Source: Pseudomonas sp. SST3
Lineage (GTDB): Bacteria; Pseudomonadota; Gammaproteobacteria; Pseudomonadales; Pseudomonadaceae
Direction of reading: 5' to 3'
Assembly: GCF_003325755.1 (NCBI RefSeq)
Contig: NZ_QORI02000018.1
Coordinates: forward strand, 1 to 64,000
Length of the DNA: 64,000 nt
A model generated the notes under the pieces. It searched no databases, had not been told where the DNA came from, and was given only the letters and a program-made list of their open reading frames with translations. Each line of letters begins with the position of its first letter. Position 1 is the first letter of the stretch. This document shows positions 53,420 to 64,000 of the stretch, one piece after another. Both the position numbers and the translations under genes were made by a program.

Positions 53420-54589
53420 TCAGGTGCGACGTGGAACCAGCAGCGTCCAGATCAAACCCCATAGCAGCGCACCGGCACCGAGCCAGAAGGCGCTGTGCAG
53501 GGAGCCGCCCATATTCAGCCAGATGCCAGTGAGCCAGGGGCCGGCCAACTGGGTAAGGCTGTAGAGCGCGATCAGCGCGGCGGACAGTCGCGGCCCCTGG
53601 TGCGGATGCAGGGCGCGGGCCAGTCGCTGGGTCAGCAACACAGTGCCGAGGAAGGTTCCGCCGACCAATACCCCACAAAGCAAGATGCCCGGCGCACCCG
53701 GCAGTAATAGGGCGGCCAGTACGCCGGCCAGTTGGGCGACATAACTTAGACGCAGGGCCAGGATGTCTCCGAGCAGCGCACCAAGACGGTTCCACAACCA
53801 GGGCGAGGGGAGCGTCGCGAGCGCGACCACCAACCAGCTGCTTTCGATGAGGAAATCACTCGGGTCGACCTGCAGGCTAGCCACCATGGGTAGGAAGGTC
53901 ATCGGCAGGATGTAGCCCATACCGGCGCCAGCGTAGGAGAGAAATAGCGGTGTGCTGGCGCGATCCAGCAGACGCCCGCTTGGTACGTGTACTGGTTCCT
54001 CGGTGGGCTCAGCTTCCGGCATGTCCAGGCGGGCCAGCCGCCACCAGCCCCACCATGCCAGCGGAATGGACAGCAGCGCGGCCGGCCACCAGCGATCGGC
54101 ACCTTCGAGCACGCCGTTGCTCAGGCTCACCAGGAGGCTGGAAAGGATCATCCCGACACCCACGCCTAGGTAGACCAGGCCGCTGGAGGACACGCGGCGA
54201 TGGCGCGCAAGCCACTCGAGGATCAATGAAGGGGCCTGGACGAAAACCAGCCCATTGCTGATGCCGTTGAGCAGGCGCAGCGCGGAGAGCGCGTCGGCTG
54301 ATTCGACCTGAGTCTGCGCCAGCGTGCTGAGCCCATGCAGGACCAGCGCCCACGGCAGGCTGCGGCGGATCTGAGCAACCCGGTGCCAGCGCAACGCAAG
54401 GAGCGCCCCGATGAGATAGCCCAGGTAGTTCCAGCTGGCGATGCTGGCGCCTTCCTGTACCGTCAGCAGTCCGTCTTGCACCAGCCACGGCAGTAGCGGT
54501 GTATAGACGAAGCGGCCAAGGCCGTGAACGACCAGCAGCAGCGTGGCACCGGCCAGCAGAGTCGGGAATAGGGCGGGGCGTTGGGGCAT
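53420..54589 (-). CDS. MFS transporter (YbfB/YjiJ type)
   Basis: Protein of 389 residues with twelve membrane segments: [60 protein letters not shown]. The [17 protein letters not shown] start is typical of the YbfB/YjiJ family of predicted arabinose-efflux-like permeases, whose substrates are unknown. It lies 48 bp upstream of rlmF on the same strand, possibly co-transcribed. The start at 54589 fits the first membrane segment. Confidence 0.88.
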   Translation of the reverse strand: MPQRPALFPTLLAGATLLLVVHGLGRFVYTPLLPWLVQDGLLTVQEGASIASWNYLGYLIGALLALRWHRVAQIRRSLPWALVLHGLSTLAQTQVESADALSALRLLNGISNGLVFVQAPSLILEWLARHRRVSSSGLVYLGVGVGMILSSLLVSLSNGVLEGADRWWPAALLSIPLAWWGWWRLARLDMPEAEPTEEPVHVPSGRLLDRASTPLFLSYAGAGMGYILPMTFLPMVASLQVDPSDFLIESSWLVVALATLPSPWLWNRLGALLGDILALRLSYVAQLAGVLAALLLPGAPGILLCGVLVGGTFLGTVLLTQRLARALHPHQGPRLSAALIALYSLTQLAGPWLTGIWLNMGGSLHSAFWLGAGALLWGLIWTLLVPRRT

Positions 54590-54737
54590 CGGGAGCGGAC
54601 CATCCAGCGAAAAGATCCACAGCTTAGCGATACCCGCGATAAACGAACACGCGACCGATGGATAGTATGGCGCGTGTGTCAGTGCATGGGAGAGCGGAGC
54701 GTAACCCTATCGGCGGCGCCTCGCCGCCGGGCGCAAG

Positions 54738-55034
54738 TCATGGATAACCGAGAACAGATTTGAGTTGGGCGAGGTTGCGCTCGATCCATTGCTGGTCGAT
54801 CGCACCCCAATCGTAAATACGGTACTGGCCGGCGTTATGTCGCTCACCGTCTTCCTGGGTGAACCGGCAGTCAATATCGAGATCGGCCAATGCGGCCAGG
54901 GTGTCCTGAGCGGTGCGTCTGGGCATACCGGTTGCAGCCATCAACGCTGGCACGCTGGTGGCCGCTCCGGTGTCGATCAGCCAGGCGACGTAGAGGCGTC
55001 GGTAGAAACTGCTCTTGGTCTTGCTGATGGTCAT
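54738..55034 (-). CDS. Winged helix-turn-helix protein (HTH_43-like)
   Basis: Protein of 98 residues: MTISKTKSSFYRRLYVAWLI, DTGAATSVPALMAATGMPRR, TAQDTLAALADLDIDCRFTQ. The pattern resembles the small HTH_43 winged-helix family, in which TGMPRRTxQ marks the recognition helix. Such proteins are likely DNA-binding, with unknown targets. The ATG at 55034 was preferred; the frame extends upstream without similarity. It lies 76 bp downstream of nhaD on the same strand. Confidence 0.8.
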   Translation of the reverse strand: MTISKTKSSFYRRLYVAWLIDTGAATSVPALMAATGMPRRTAQDTLAALADLDIDCRFTQEDGERHNAGQYRIYDWGAIDQQWIERNLAQLKSVLGYP

Positions 55035-55110
55035 CGCGATTCCATGATTTGAAACCCGGGCCGTTGAAGCCCGCTTTATACGGCTTCGACGACTCGAGGA
55101 TTGCCACGCA

Positions 55111-56493
55111 TCAACGCAGGGCGAGCATGCCGATGTAGGTGACCGTGCCGGCCGTGTAACCGAGGAAAGCCAGTAGGCTGACACGCTTGACGTACCAGGT
55201 GAAACTGATCTTTTCCATGCCCATGGCTGCGACACCGGCCGCCGAACCGATGATCAGAGTGCTGCCTCCGGTGCCGGCGCAATAGGCGAGCATCTCCCAG
55301 AAATTACCGTCGACCACGAACTGCGACAGCCAGGCGACCTCACCCGGCGCGGCCGCCGCAAGTACGGCAGGACTGACCAGCGGATACATTTTCATCGACC
55401 CGGCTACCAGTGGCACGTTATCGACCACGGCCGAAAGCAGGCCGATGGTGTAGTTGATCGGATAGATGTGACCCATCGACTCGCGCAGCAACGTGGCCAC
55501 CTGGGTCAGGTGACCGGCGGTGGCTAGCGCCGCGACAGCCAGCAAGATGCCGAGGAAAAACAACACACTCGGAGTATCGACCTTGCGCAGCACGCCCACG
55601 ACCGAGAGGGGATGCTTGTGCTCTTCTTCCTTGTGGCGATGGAGGAATTCAGTGGCGACCCAGAGGACGCCAAGGCCGAACAGGATGCCCATGTAAGGTG
55701 GCAGGTGCGTAACCGTCTTAAACACCGGCACGAATACCAGTGCGCTCAGGCCCAGGGCCAGTACCAGGTTGCGTTCGAAGGCTGTGGTAGCCGACGGATG
55801 GCGCTCGGCCAGATGCGCGCGGGCCCGAGGGCGGGGCACCTCGCCGCGCAGGCGGAAGCTGAGGATCAGCAGCGGTACCAGCAGGCAAACCAGGCTCGGT
55901 ACAAACAGCCCGACGATCACGCCTGGTGCGGTGATCTGATTGCCGATCCAGAGCATGGTGGTGGTTACGTCGCCAATGGGCGACCAGGCACCACCAGCGT
56001 TGGCGGCGATCACCACAACGCCGACGAAAAGCCAGCGCTCCGGACGGCCGCGGATCAGCTTGCGCAGTAGCGAGACCATGACGATGGTGGTGGTCAGGTT
56101 GTCCAGTGCGGCAGACAGGAAGAACGTCAGGAAGCCGATGATCCAAAGCAGGTGGACGCGCTTGCGAGTCTGAATGCGGTCGGTGATGACCTTGAAACCT
56201 TCGTGGGAATCGATCAGCTCGACGATGGTCATTGCACCGAGCAGAAAGAACAGGATTTCCGATATCTCTCCCAGGTGATGCCGCAGCGCCTCGACCACCA
56301 CGGCGGACGAGTTGCCCGGATCATGGCTGCCCGGCTGCAACAGCGGGACGATGGCGTCCGCGCCTAATACCAGCACCGTCCAGCAAAGCACCGCGGTCAG
56401 AATCGCGGCGGCCGCCTTGTCTATCTTCAGAGGATGTTCGAAGGCTATGCATAGATAGCCAATGACAAACACAACAGCCATGAGTACATACAT
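55111..56493 (-). CDS. nhaD: Na+/H+ antiporter NhaD
   Basis: Protein of 460 residues with about twelve membrane segments and the ion-transporter (IT) superfamily fold. Conserved stretches are FFLLGAMTIVELIDSHEGFK, ALDNLTTTIVMVSLLRKLIR, ANAGGAWSPIGDVTTTMLWI and AVVDNVPLVAGSMKMYPL, the NhaD pattern with acidic residues in the transport core. It expels Na+ (or Li+) in exchange for protons and helps with salt and alkaline stress. A long 5' region of about 320 bp precedes it. The start at 56493 has GGAG at 9 bp. Confidence 0.93.
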   Translation of the reverse strand: MYVLMAVVFVIGYLCIAFEHPLKIDKAAAAILTAVLCWTVLVLGADAIVPLLQPGSHDPGNSSAVVVEALRHHLGEISEILFFLLGAMTIVELIDSHEGFKVITDRIQTRKRVHLLWIIGFLTFFLSAALDNLTTTIVMVSLLRKLIRGRPERWLFVGVVVIAANAGGAWSPIGDVTTTMLWIGNQITAPGVIVGLFVPSLVCLLVPLLILSFRLRGEVPRPRARAHLAERHPSATTAFERNLVLALGLSALVFVPVFKTVTHLPPYMGILFGLGVLWVATEFLHRHKEEEHKHPLSVVGVLRKVDTPSVLFFLGILLAVAALATAGHLTQVATLLRESMGHIYPINYTIGLLSAVVDNVPLVAGSMKMYPLVSPAVLAAAAPGEVAWLSQFVVDGNFWEMLAYCAGTGGSTLIIGSAAGVAAMGMEKISFTWYVKRVSLLAFLGYTAGTVTYIGMLALR

Positions 56494-56854
56494 CGGAGGG
56501 GCTCCACTTTTAGAAACCGTACCGGCCCGTTTGGCGAAACTGGCTCGGGTTGCTGGCGGGCTTAAAAAGAAGGGGCGACTGGCTATGCGAGTGAATTAAG
56601 TTGAAACCGCGATACGGACGGCGGGAACTGCGTCGTGAACGGCTGCGCGTACGGCCACCCCACTCGGGGGTGCTTCGCTGCGGGCTTACTTCAATGTCGT
56701 AGAGCTTTCTGCGTCGATTCGAGCCTGCCAGTTGTAATCGGATATTTCGATGTGCGACATAGTGTACCAGCCGCACCGGCAGTAACTTGTCATCAATCAA
56801 GAGGATTTGCGTAAGCAAAAAGGCCAGCACATCAAGTGCTGGCCTTTGGCTTCA
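56494..56854. other. 361-bp region between valS and nhaD
   Basis: Read on the minus strand, it begins with the valS terminator and ends at the nhaD start. A 25-codon frame (ATG at 56758-56760, stop at 56686-56688) encodes MSHIEISDYN plus 14 further residues and might be a leader peptide, but no ribosome site is evident. CACCCC and GGGGTG at about 56656-56673 form a short hairpin. No known riboswitch was recognised. Confidence 0.4.
56815..56848 (-). terminator. Rho-independent terminator of valS
   Basis: On the minus strand AAAGGCCAGCAC pairs with GTGCTGGCCTTT over 12 bp around a 5-nt loop, followed by a T run (AAAAA on the plus strand near 56817-56821). It begins 7 bp after the valS stop codon. 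Confidence 0.92.
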
Positions 56855-59689
56855 TTACAGGCTGGCGATGCGCTCGCGCTGTTCCACCAGTCGCGCTTTG
56901 GCCTGCTCGGCCTCGGCCAGTTTGGCGCGTTCCTTGTCGATCACCTCGGCCGGTGCCTTGTCGACGAAGCCGGCATTGCCGAGCTTGCCACCGACGCGTT
57001 TCACCTCGCCTTCGAGCTTGCCGATCTCCTTGTCGAGGCGAGCGAGCTCGGCGTCCTTGTCGATCAGCCCGGCCATCGGCACCAGCACTTGCATATCACC
57101 GACCAGCGCCGTGGCGGACATTGGCGGTTCTTCGCTGGCGGCAAGTATGCGAATGCTCTCGAGCTTGGCCAGCTTCTTCAACAATGGCTCATTGTCAGCC
57201 AGACGACGCTGGTCCGTGTCGGAGGCATTGCTGAGGACCACGTCGATCCGCTTGGCCATGGAGATATTCATCTCGCCACGGATCTGGCGGATGCCGAGCA
57301 TGAACGCCTTGACCCACTCGATATCGCCCTCGGCGGCCTCATCGAGGCGCTCCGGATTGAATTCCGGCCAGGGTTGCAGCATCAGGGTCGGTCCGGACTT
57401 GCCTGCCAGTGGCGAGACGCGCTGCCAGATCTCTTCGGTGATGAAGGGCATGAATGGATGCGCCAGACGCAGCGCGGTTTCCAGTACGCGCACCAGCGTG
57501 CGGCGAGTCCCGCGCTGGCGTTCGAGGCTGGCGCTCTCGTCCCAGAGTACCGGCTTCACCAGTTCCAGATACCAGGCGCAATATTCATCCCAGATGAACT
57601 CATAGAGTGCCTGGGCCGCTAAATCGAAGCGGAAGGCCTCGAGCTGGCGGGTGACTTCAGCCTCGGTACGCTGCAGGGCCGAAATGATCCAGCGGTCGAC
57701 GGGCGACAGCTCAACCGGCGCGCCATCCACGCCGGTGTCTTTGCCTTCGGTGTTCTCGAAGACGAAGTTGGCGGCGTTCCAGATCTTGTTGCAGAAGTTG
57801 CGATAACCCTCGACACGACCCATGTCGAATTTGACATCGCGGCCGGTGGAGGCCAGCGAGCAAAACGTGAAGCGCAGGGCATCGGTGCCATAGCTGGCGA
57901 TGCCTTCCGGAAATTCGGCACGGGTTTGCTTGGCGATCTTCTCGGCAAGTTTGGGCTGCATCATGCCGCTGGTGCGTTTCTGCAGCAGCTCGTCCAGATC
58001 GATCCCGTCGACGATGTCCAATGGGTCGAGCACGTTGCCCTTGGACTTGGACATCTTCTGGCCTTGGCCATCGCGGACCAGGCCGTGTACATAGACGGTC
58101 TTGAACGGGATCTGCCCGGTCAGATGAGTCGACAGCATGATCATCCGGGCGACCCAGAAGAAGATGATGTCGAAGCCGGTGACCAACACATCGGTCGGGT
58201 GGAACGTCTTCAGGAAGTCGGTCTGCTCTGGCCAGCCGAGCGTGGAGAACGTCCACAGCCCGGAGCTGAACCATGTATCCAGTACATCCTCATCCTGGCG
58301 CAACTGGACCTCGTTGCCGAGGTTGTAGCGCGTACGCGCTTCCATCTCGTCGCGACCGACGTAGACATTGCCGGCCTCGTCATACCAGGCCGGAATCCGA
58401 TGGCCCCACCATAGTTGGCGGCTGATGCACCAGTCCTGGATGTCACGCATCCAGCTGAAGTACATATTCTCGTATTGCTTGGGTACGAACTGGATTTCGC
58501 CGCTTTCGACGGCCTTGATTGCCTTGTCTGCCAGAGGCTTGGTCGAGACGTACCACTGATCGGTCAGCCAGGGCTCGATGATCGTGCCGGAGCGGTCTCC
58601 ACGAGGGACTTTCAGCGCGTGGTCGTCGATCTTTTCCAGCAGGCTCATGGCTTCGAATTCGGCAACGATGGCCTTGCGCGCATCGAAACGATCCATGTGC
58701 GCGTAACCGTCGGGCAGGCTGGCGTCCACCTTGTCATTCGGCGTGCCATCGATGTTGAATACCTGCGCGCGGCCGAGTATGGCCGCGTTGCGATCGAAGA
58801 TGTTGATCAGTGGCAGGCGATGGCGCTTACCGACTTCGTAGTCGTTGAAGTCGTGAGCTGGGGTAATCTTCACACAGCCGGTACCGAACTCGAGATCGAC
58901 ATAGTCGTCAGCCACGATTGGAATCAGGCGGTTCACCAGCGGCAGCATGATGTGGCGGCCGATGAGGTTCTTGTAGCGCTCGTCCTCCGGATGTACCGCA
59001 ACTGCAGCATCACCCAGCATGGTTTCCGGTCGGGTGGTGGCAACGACCAGGTAATCTTTGCCATCCGCCGTCATGCAGCCATCGGCCAGCGGATAGCGCA
59101 GGTGCCACAGGTGACCCTTCTCGTCATGGTTCTCGACTTCGAGATCGGAAATCGCCGTGTGCAGCTTGGTGTCCCAGTTGACCAGGCGCTTGCCGCGGTA
59201 GATCAGGCCATCTTCATGCAGTCGGACAAAGGCTTCCTTCACGGCGTTGGACAGGCCGGCATCCATGGTGAAGCGTTCGCGCGACCAGTCCACCGAAGAG
59301 CCCAGGCGGCGGATCTGACGAGTGATGTTGCCGCCGGATTCCTCCTTCCACTCCCAGACCTTTTCGAGAAACTTCTCGCGGCCCAGATCGTGACGGCTAA
59401 CGCCCTGCGCGCCGAGCTGACGCTCGACGACCATCTGCGTGGCGATGCCCGCATGATCCGTACCCGGTTGCCACAGCGTGTTGCGGCCCTGCATACGGCG
59501 GAAGCGAATCAGCGCATCCATGATCGCGTTGTTGAAGCCATGACCCATGTGCAGGCTGCCGGTGACATTTGGCGGCGGGATCATGATGGTGTAGGACTCG
59601 CCTGAACCCTGGGGGGCGAAGTAATTGTTCGATTCCCAGGTCTGGTACCAGGAAGTTTCGATGGCATGCGGCTGGTAGGTCTTGTCCAT
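56855..59689 (-). CDS. valS: Valyl-tRNA synthetase
   Basis: Protein of 944 residues, normal for ValRS. It charges tRNA(Val). The class I HIGH motif appears as HMGH at residues 47-50 in [14 protein letters not shown], and KMSKS lies at about residues 545-549 in [17 protein letters not shown]. The editing domain ([19 protein letters not shown]) and the C-terminal coiled coil ([20 protein letters not shown]) are both present. It is the last gene of the pepA-holC-hypothetical-valS unit and is followed by a strong terminator. Confidence 0.98.
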   Translation of the reverse strand: MDKTYQPHAIETSWYQTWESNNYFAPQGSGESYTIMIPPPNVTGSLHMGHGFNNAIMDALIRFRRMQGRNTLWQPGTDHAGIATQMVVERQLGAQGVSRHDLGREKFLEKVWEWKEESGGNITRQIRRLGSSVDWSRERFTMDAGLSNAVKEAFVRLHEDGLIYRGKRLVNWDTKLHTAISDLEVENHDEKGHLWHLRYPLADGCMTADGKDYLVVATTRPETMLGDAAVAVHPEDERYKNLIGRHIMLPLVNRLIPIVADDYVDLEFGTGCVKITPAHDFNDYEVGKRHRLPLINIFDRNAAILGRAQVFNIDGTPNDKVDASLPDGYAHMDRFDARKAIVAEFEAMSLLEKIDDHALKVPRGDRSGTIIEPWLTDQWYVSTKPLADKAIKAVESGEIQFVPKQYENMYFSWMRDIQDWCISRQLWWGHRIPAWYDEAGNVYVGRDEMEARTRYNLGNEVQLRQDEDVLDTWFSSGLWTFSTLGWPEQTDFLKTFHPTDVLVTGFDIIFFWVARMIMLSTHLTGQIPFKTVYVHGLVRDGQGQKMSKSKGNVLDPLDIVDGIDLDELLQKRTSGMMQPKLAEKIAKQTRAEFPEGIASYGTDALRFTFCSLASTGRDVKFDMGRVEGYRNFCNKIWNAANFVFENTEGKDTGVDGAPVELSPVDRWIISALQRTEAEVTRQLEAFRFDLAAQALYEFIWDEYCAWYLELVKPVLWDESASLERQRGTRRTLVRVLETALRLAHPFMPFITEEIWQRVSPLAGKSGPTLMLQPWPEFNPERLDEAAEGDIEWVKAFMLGIRQIRGEMNISMAKRIDVVLSNASDTDQRRLADNEPLLKKLAKLESIRILAASEEPPMSATALVGDMQVLVPMAGLIDKDAELARLDKEIGKLEGEVKRVGGKLGNAGFVDKAPAEVIDKERAKLAEAEQAKARLVEQRERIASL

Positions 59690-59856
59690 GCGGCGGGACC
59701 CTTAGAACGGCTGATCGGAAAAGCGGGCAAGTATAAAGGCAAAGTGCACGAGCGACCGAATCGCAGTGCCGCTTTTAATCCGCCGCGGCGGATGAGCTGC
59801 ACTGGCGCGCAGAGCGGAACGTAGTCAAGCGCGCCTTGGACGGTGCTAGCGAGCCC

Positions 59857-60225
59857 TTATGGCCGATGGGATTTGAGCAACTGTTCCGCCCTGGACTCCA
59901 GGCGGCTACGCAGTTCGGCCTCTATCTGCGGCACGAAGTCATCGATGACATCCTGCAAGATCAGTTGCGCAGCAGTGCGCAGCTCATGATCGAGGTGGCG
60001 CTCGGCAAGCGTACGAAAAGCCGTACGCACGGCTGGCTCGCGCGGTTCGATCTCGGCTTGCGTCGCTGCCGTTGCAGGCCGCGCGACGACGTCAGAGAGT
60101 AGCGGGATACTGTCAGGGTCCACCATCTCGCTTAGCACAGGTGGGTCCTGGTCGCCGAGCAACGCACGGATGGATTCCAGGTCGTCGAGAAGGTGGGAGG
60201 CTTTTGAGGGTGGCGTCTGCGTCAT
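59857..60225 (-). CDS. Conserved hypothetical protein between holC and valS
   Basis: Protein of 122 residues starting MTQTPPSKASHLLDDLESIR. It has an acidic, proline-containing N-terminal half (LLGDQDPPVLSEMVDPDSIP) and a helical C-terminal half (LILQDVIDDFVPQIEAELRS). A protein of this layout lies at the same place in other pseudomonads, sometimes annotated as DNA polymerase III chi-associated, but its function is not known. ATG 60225 fits the family start. Co-transcribed with holC and valS. Confidence 0.75.
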   Translation of the reverse strand: MTQTPPSKASHLLDDLESIRALLGDQDPPVLSEMVDPDSIPLLSDVVARPATAATQAEIEPREPAVRTAFRTLAERHLDHELRTAAQLILQDVIDDFVPQIEAELRSRLESRAEQLLKSHRP

Positions 60226-60350
60226 GTACGGTGGTTTCCGAAGATTTAAGCGTCCAGGCGAGTATTGGCGCTCCTGAAACGGGCATTGGCCCGATCGCAA
60301 TCGTTGTTGACCGGCTGTACTGGAGTGAGTTCGCCGTCAGCCATCGCTCG

Positions 60351-60770
60351 CTACAGTTCGACTCTCTTTGGATCATAGCCGCGCTGCCGATAGAGCCGAA
60401 AATTGTCCCGGCAAACGGTCAATAGCTCCGGCTGCTGGTTGACGATCTCGATCACGCGGCTGAACTGATCGGTATGCGGCGACAAAGTGGGCGACAGGTT
60501 GATCAGCAGACCCTGTGCGGTGGCGGGCGGCTGCTCCGTGCCGATCACCACAGGCGCCTGTGGATCGTCCTCGTGGAGCTCGTGAGGAATGAAGCGTTCG
60601 GCGCGAAAACTCCACAGCAGCTGATCCAGTTCGGTGCATTGCTGACTGTCCTGGCAACGGATGAATACGGGCATGCCGTGCTGCCAGCCCTTGCTAGCCA
60701 GCTGGCAGGCTGCTCGGGCGCGGCCCGCCGGTTCGCTGTCAGGCAGTACGTAAAATTCGATGCGCGTCAT
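60351..60770 (-). CDS. holC: DNA polymerase III subunit chi
   Basis: Protein of 139 residues: MTRIEFYVLPDSEPAGRARA, CQLASKGWQHGMPVFIRCQD, LDQLLWSFRAERFIPHELHE and INLSPTLSPHTDQFSRVIEI. This is the HolC pattern, including the FIPH and E.V pieces that contact psi. Chi links the clamp loader to single-stranded DNA-binding protein at the replication fork. It lies 22 bp after pepA on the minus strand, the usual gene order. Confidence 0.93.
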   Translation of the reverse strand: MTRIEFYVLPDSEPAGRARAACQLASKGWQHGMPVFIRCQDSQQCTELDQLLWSFRAERFIPHELHEDDPQAPVVIGTEQPPATAQGLLINLSPTLSPHTDQFSRVIEIVNQQPELLTVCRDNFRLYRQRGYDPKRVEL

Positions 60771-60792
60771 GCCCGGTATCCGCTCGCTTGGC

Positions 60793-63585
<2,793 letters not shown>

Positions 63586-63593
<8 letters not shown>

Positions 63594-64000
63594 GCTCGAT
63601 CGCTATATCGGCAGCCACGTGCTGCTGGCGATTCTAACCGTGCTCGGCATCATAGTCGGCCTGGCGTTGCTGTTCGCCTTCATCGATGAACTGGGTGATG
63701 TGAAGGGCAGTTACGGCACGCTGAATGCCGCCGTCTACGTACTGCTCACGACCCCGTCGCGCGTTTACGAGATGCTGCCGATGGCAGCTCTGATCGGCTG
63801 CCTCATCGGCCTTGGCACGCTCGCCAGCAGCAGCGAGCTGACCATCATGCGCGCCGCCGGTGTGTCGCTCGGGCGAATCGTACTGGCGGTGATGAAGCCG
63901 ATGCTGCTGCTGATGCTGGTTGGCGTGCTTATCGGTGAGTACGTGGCGCCTTGGAGCGAAAATATCGCACAGGCCAGCCGCTCCTCGGCACAGGGTGCGG
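63586..64000 (+). CDS. lptG: LPS export permease LptG, C-terminus cut by window edge
   Basis: The ATG at 63586 overlaps the lptF stop and opens MRKLDRYIGSHVLLAILTVL, with LLFAFIDELGDVKGSYGTLN and EMLPMAALIGCLIGLGTLAS, the LptG N-terminus. The first 138 residues are present; the rest lies beyond the right edge. It partners LptF in the LptB2FG extractor. The overlap suggests translational coupling. Confidence 0.93.

Noticed and set aside
56510..56830. 106-codon frame on the minus strand between valS and nhaD
   Set aside because: It crosses the valS terminator hairpin, is extremely rich in Arg and Ser, and has no ribosome site.

Overview
The window looks like chromosomal DNA of a Pseudomonas-type gammaproteobacterium, most probably the P. 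stutzeri group (Stutzerimonas). This is inferred from the high-GC coding style, a Pseudomonas-type REP sequence, a PA3286-like KAS III, an OprP/OprO-type and an OprD-type porin, and the typical order lptG-lptF / pepA-holC-small gene-valS. No tRNA, rRNA, CRISPR array, transposase or prophage module was seen. About 60 genes cover most of the sequence. Both ends are cut: a hypothetical gene on the left and lptG on the right.

1-18.2 kb: a partial hypothetical gene, a three-unit 11-bp direct repeat, hrpA (carrying an in-frame REP-derived insert), a RarD-type permease, then a tightly overlapping ABC uptake operon (family-5 binding protein, two permeases, a fused double ATPase) ending in an OprD-family porin broken by a one-base frameshift. 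A Zur-box-like palindrome lies in front of this operon, so a role in metal or metallophore uptake is a testable guess. Next come a PhnB-like protein, a TetR regulator divergent from an SDR and a DsbA-fold isomerase with a perfect inverted repeat between them, rnz, a TauE/SafE permease and a Mut7-C protein.

18.2-30 kb: many small, stress-like or hypothetical genes. These include PhnB and YCII proteins, two decayed small genes, a DUF3455 protein with an ECF sigma and RskA-type anti-sigma pair, a Ure2p-like GST, a HIT protein, a DUF445 membrane protein, a lipoprotein, two alpha/beta hydrolases and an SLC13/TrkA-C transporter.

31-44.5 kb: an sCache chemoreceptor, an MFS exporter, an ankyrin protein, a DUF3820 protein, the KAS III-like enzyme with a strong terminator, an OprP/OprO porin with a strong terminator, a FemAB-like acyltransferase, and metR, exoD and metE.

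44.5-64 kb: ybaK, mltF, a GIY-YIG protein, a long GST, uppP, yejK, an MFS gene coupled to a 40-residue membrane peptide, a GNAT enzyme, rlmF, another MFS gene, a winged-helix protein, nhaD, then the valS/holC/pepA cluster divergent from lptF-lptG.

Most of this is ordinary core genome. The points that stand out are the REP insertion inside hrpA, the possible Zur control plus broken porin of the ABC operon, the TetR operator next to an SDR lacking its catalytic tyrosine, the DUF3455/ECF/anti-sigma module, and several small genes with single disabling lesions. No wholly new multi-gene system could be demonstrated from sequence alone.
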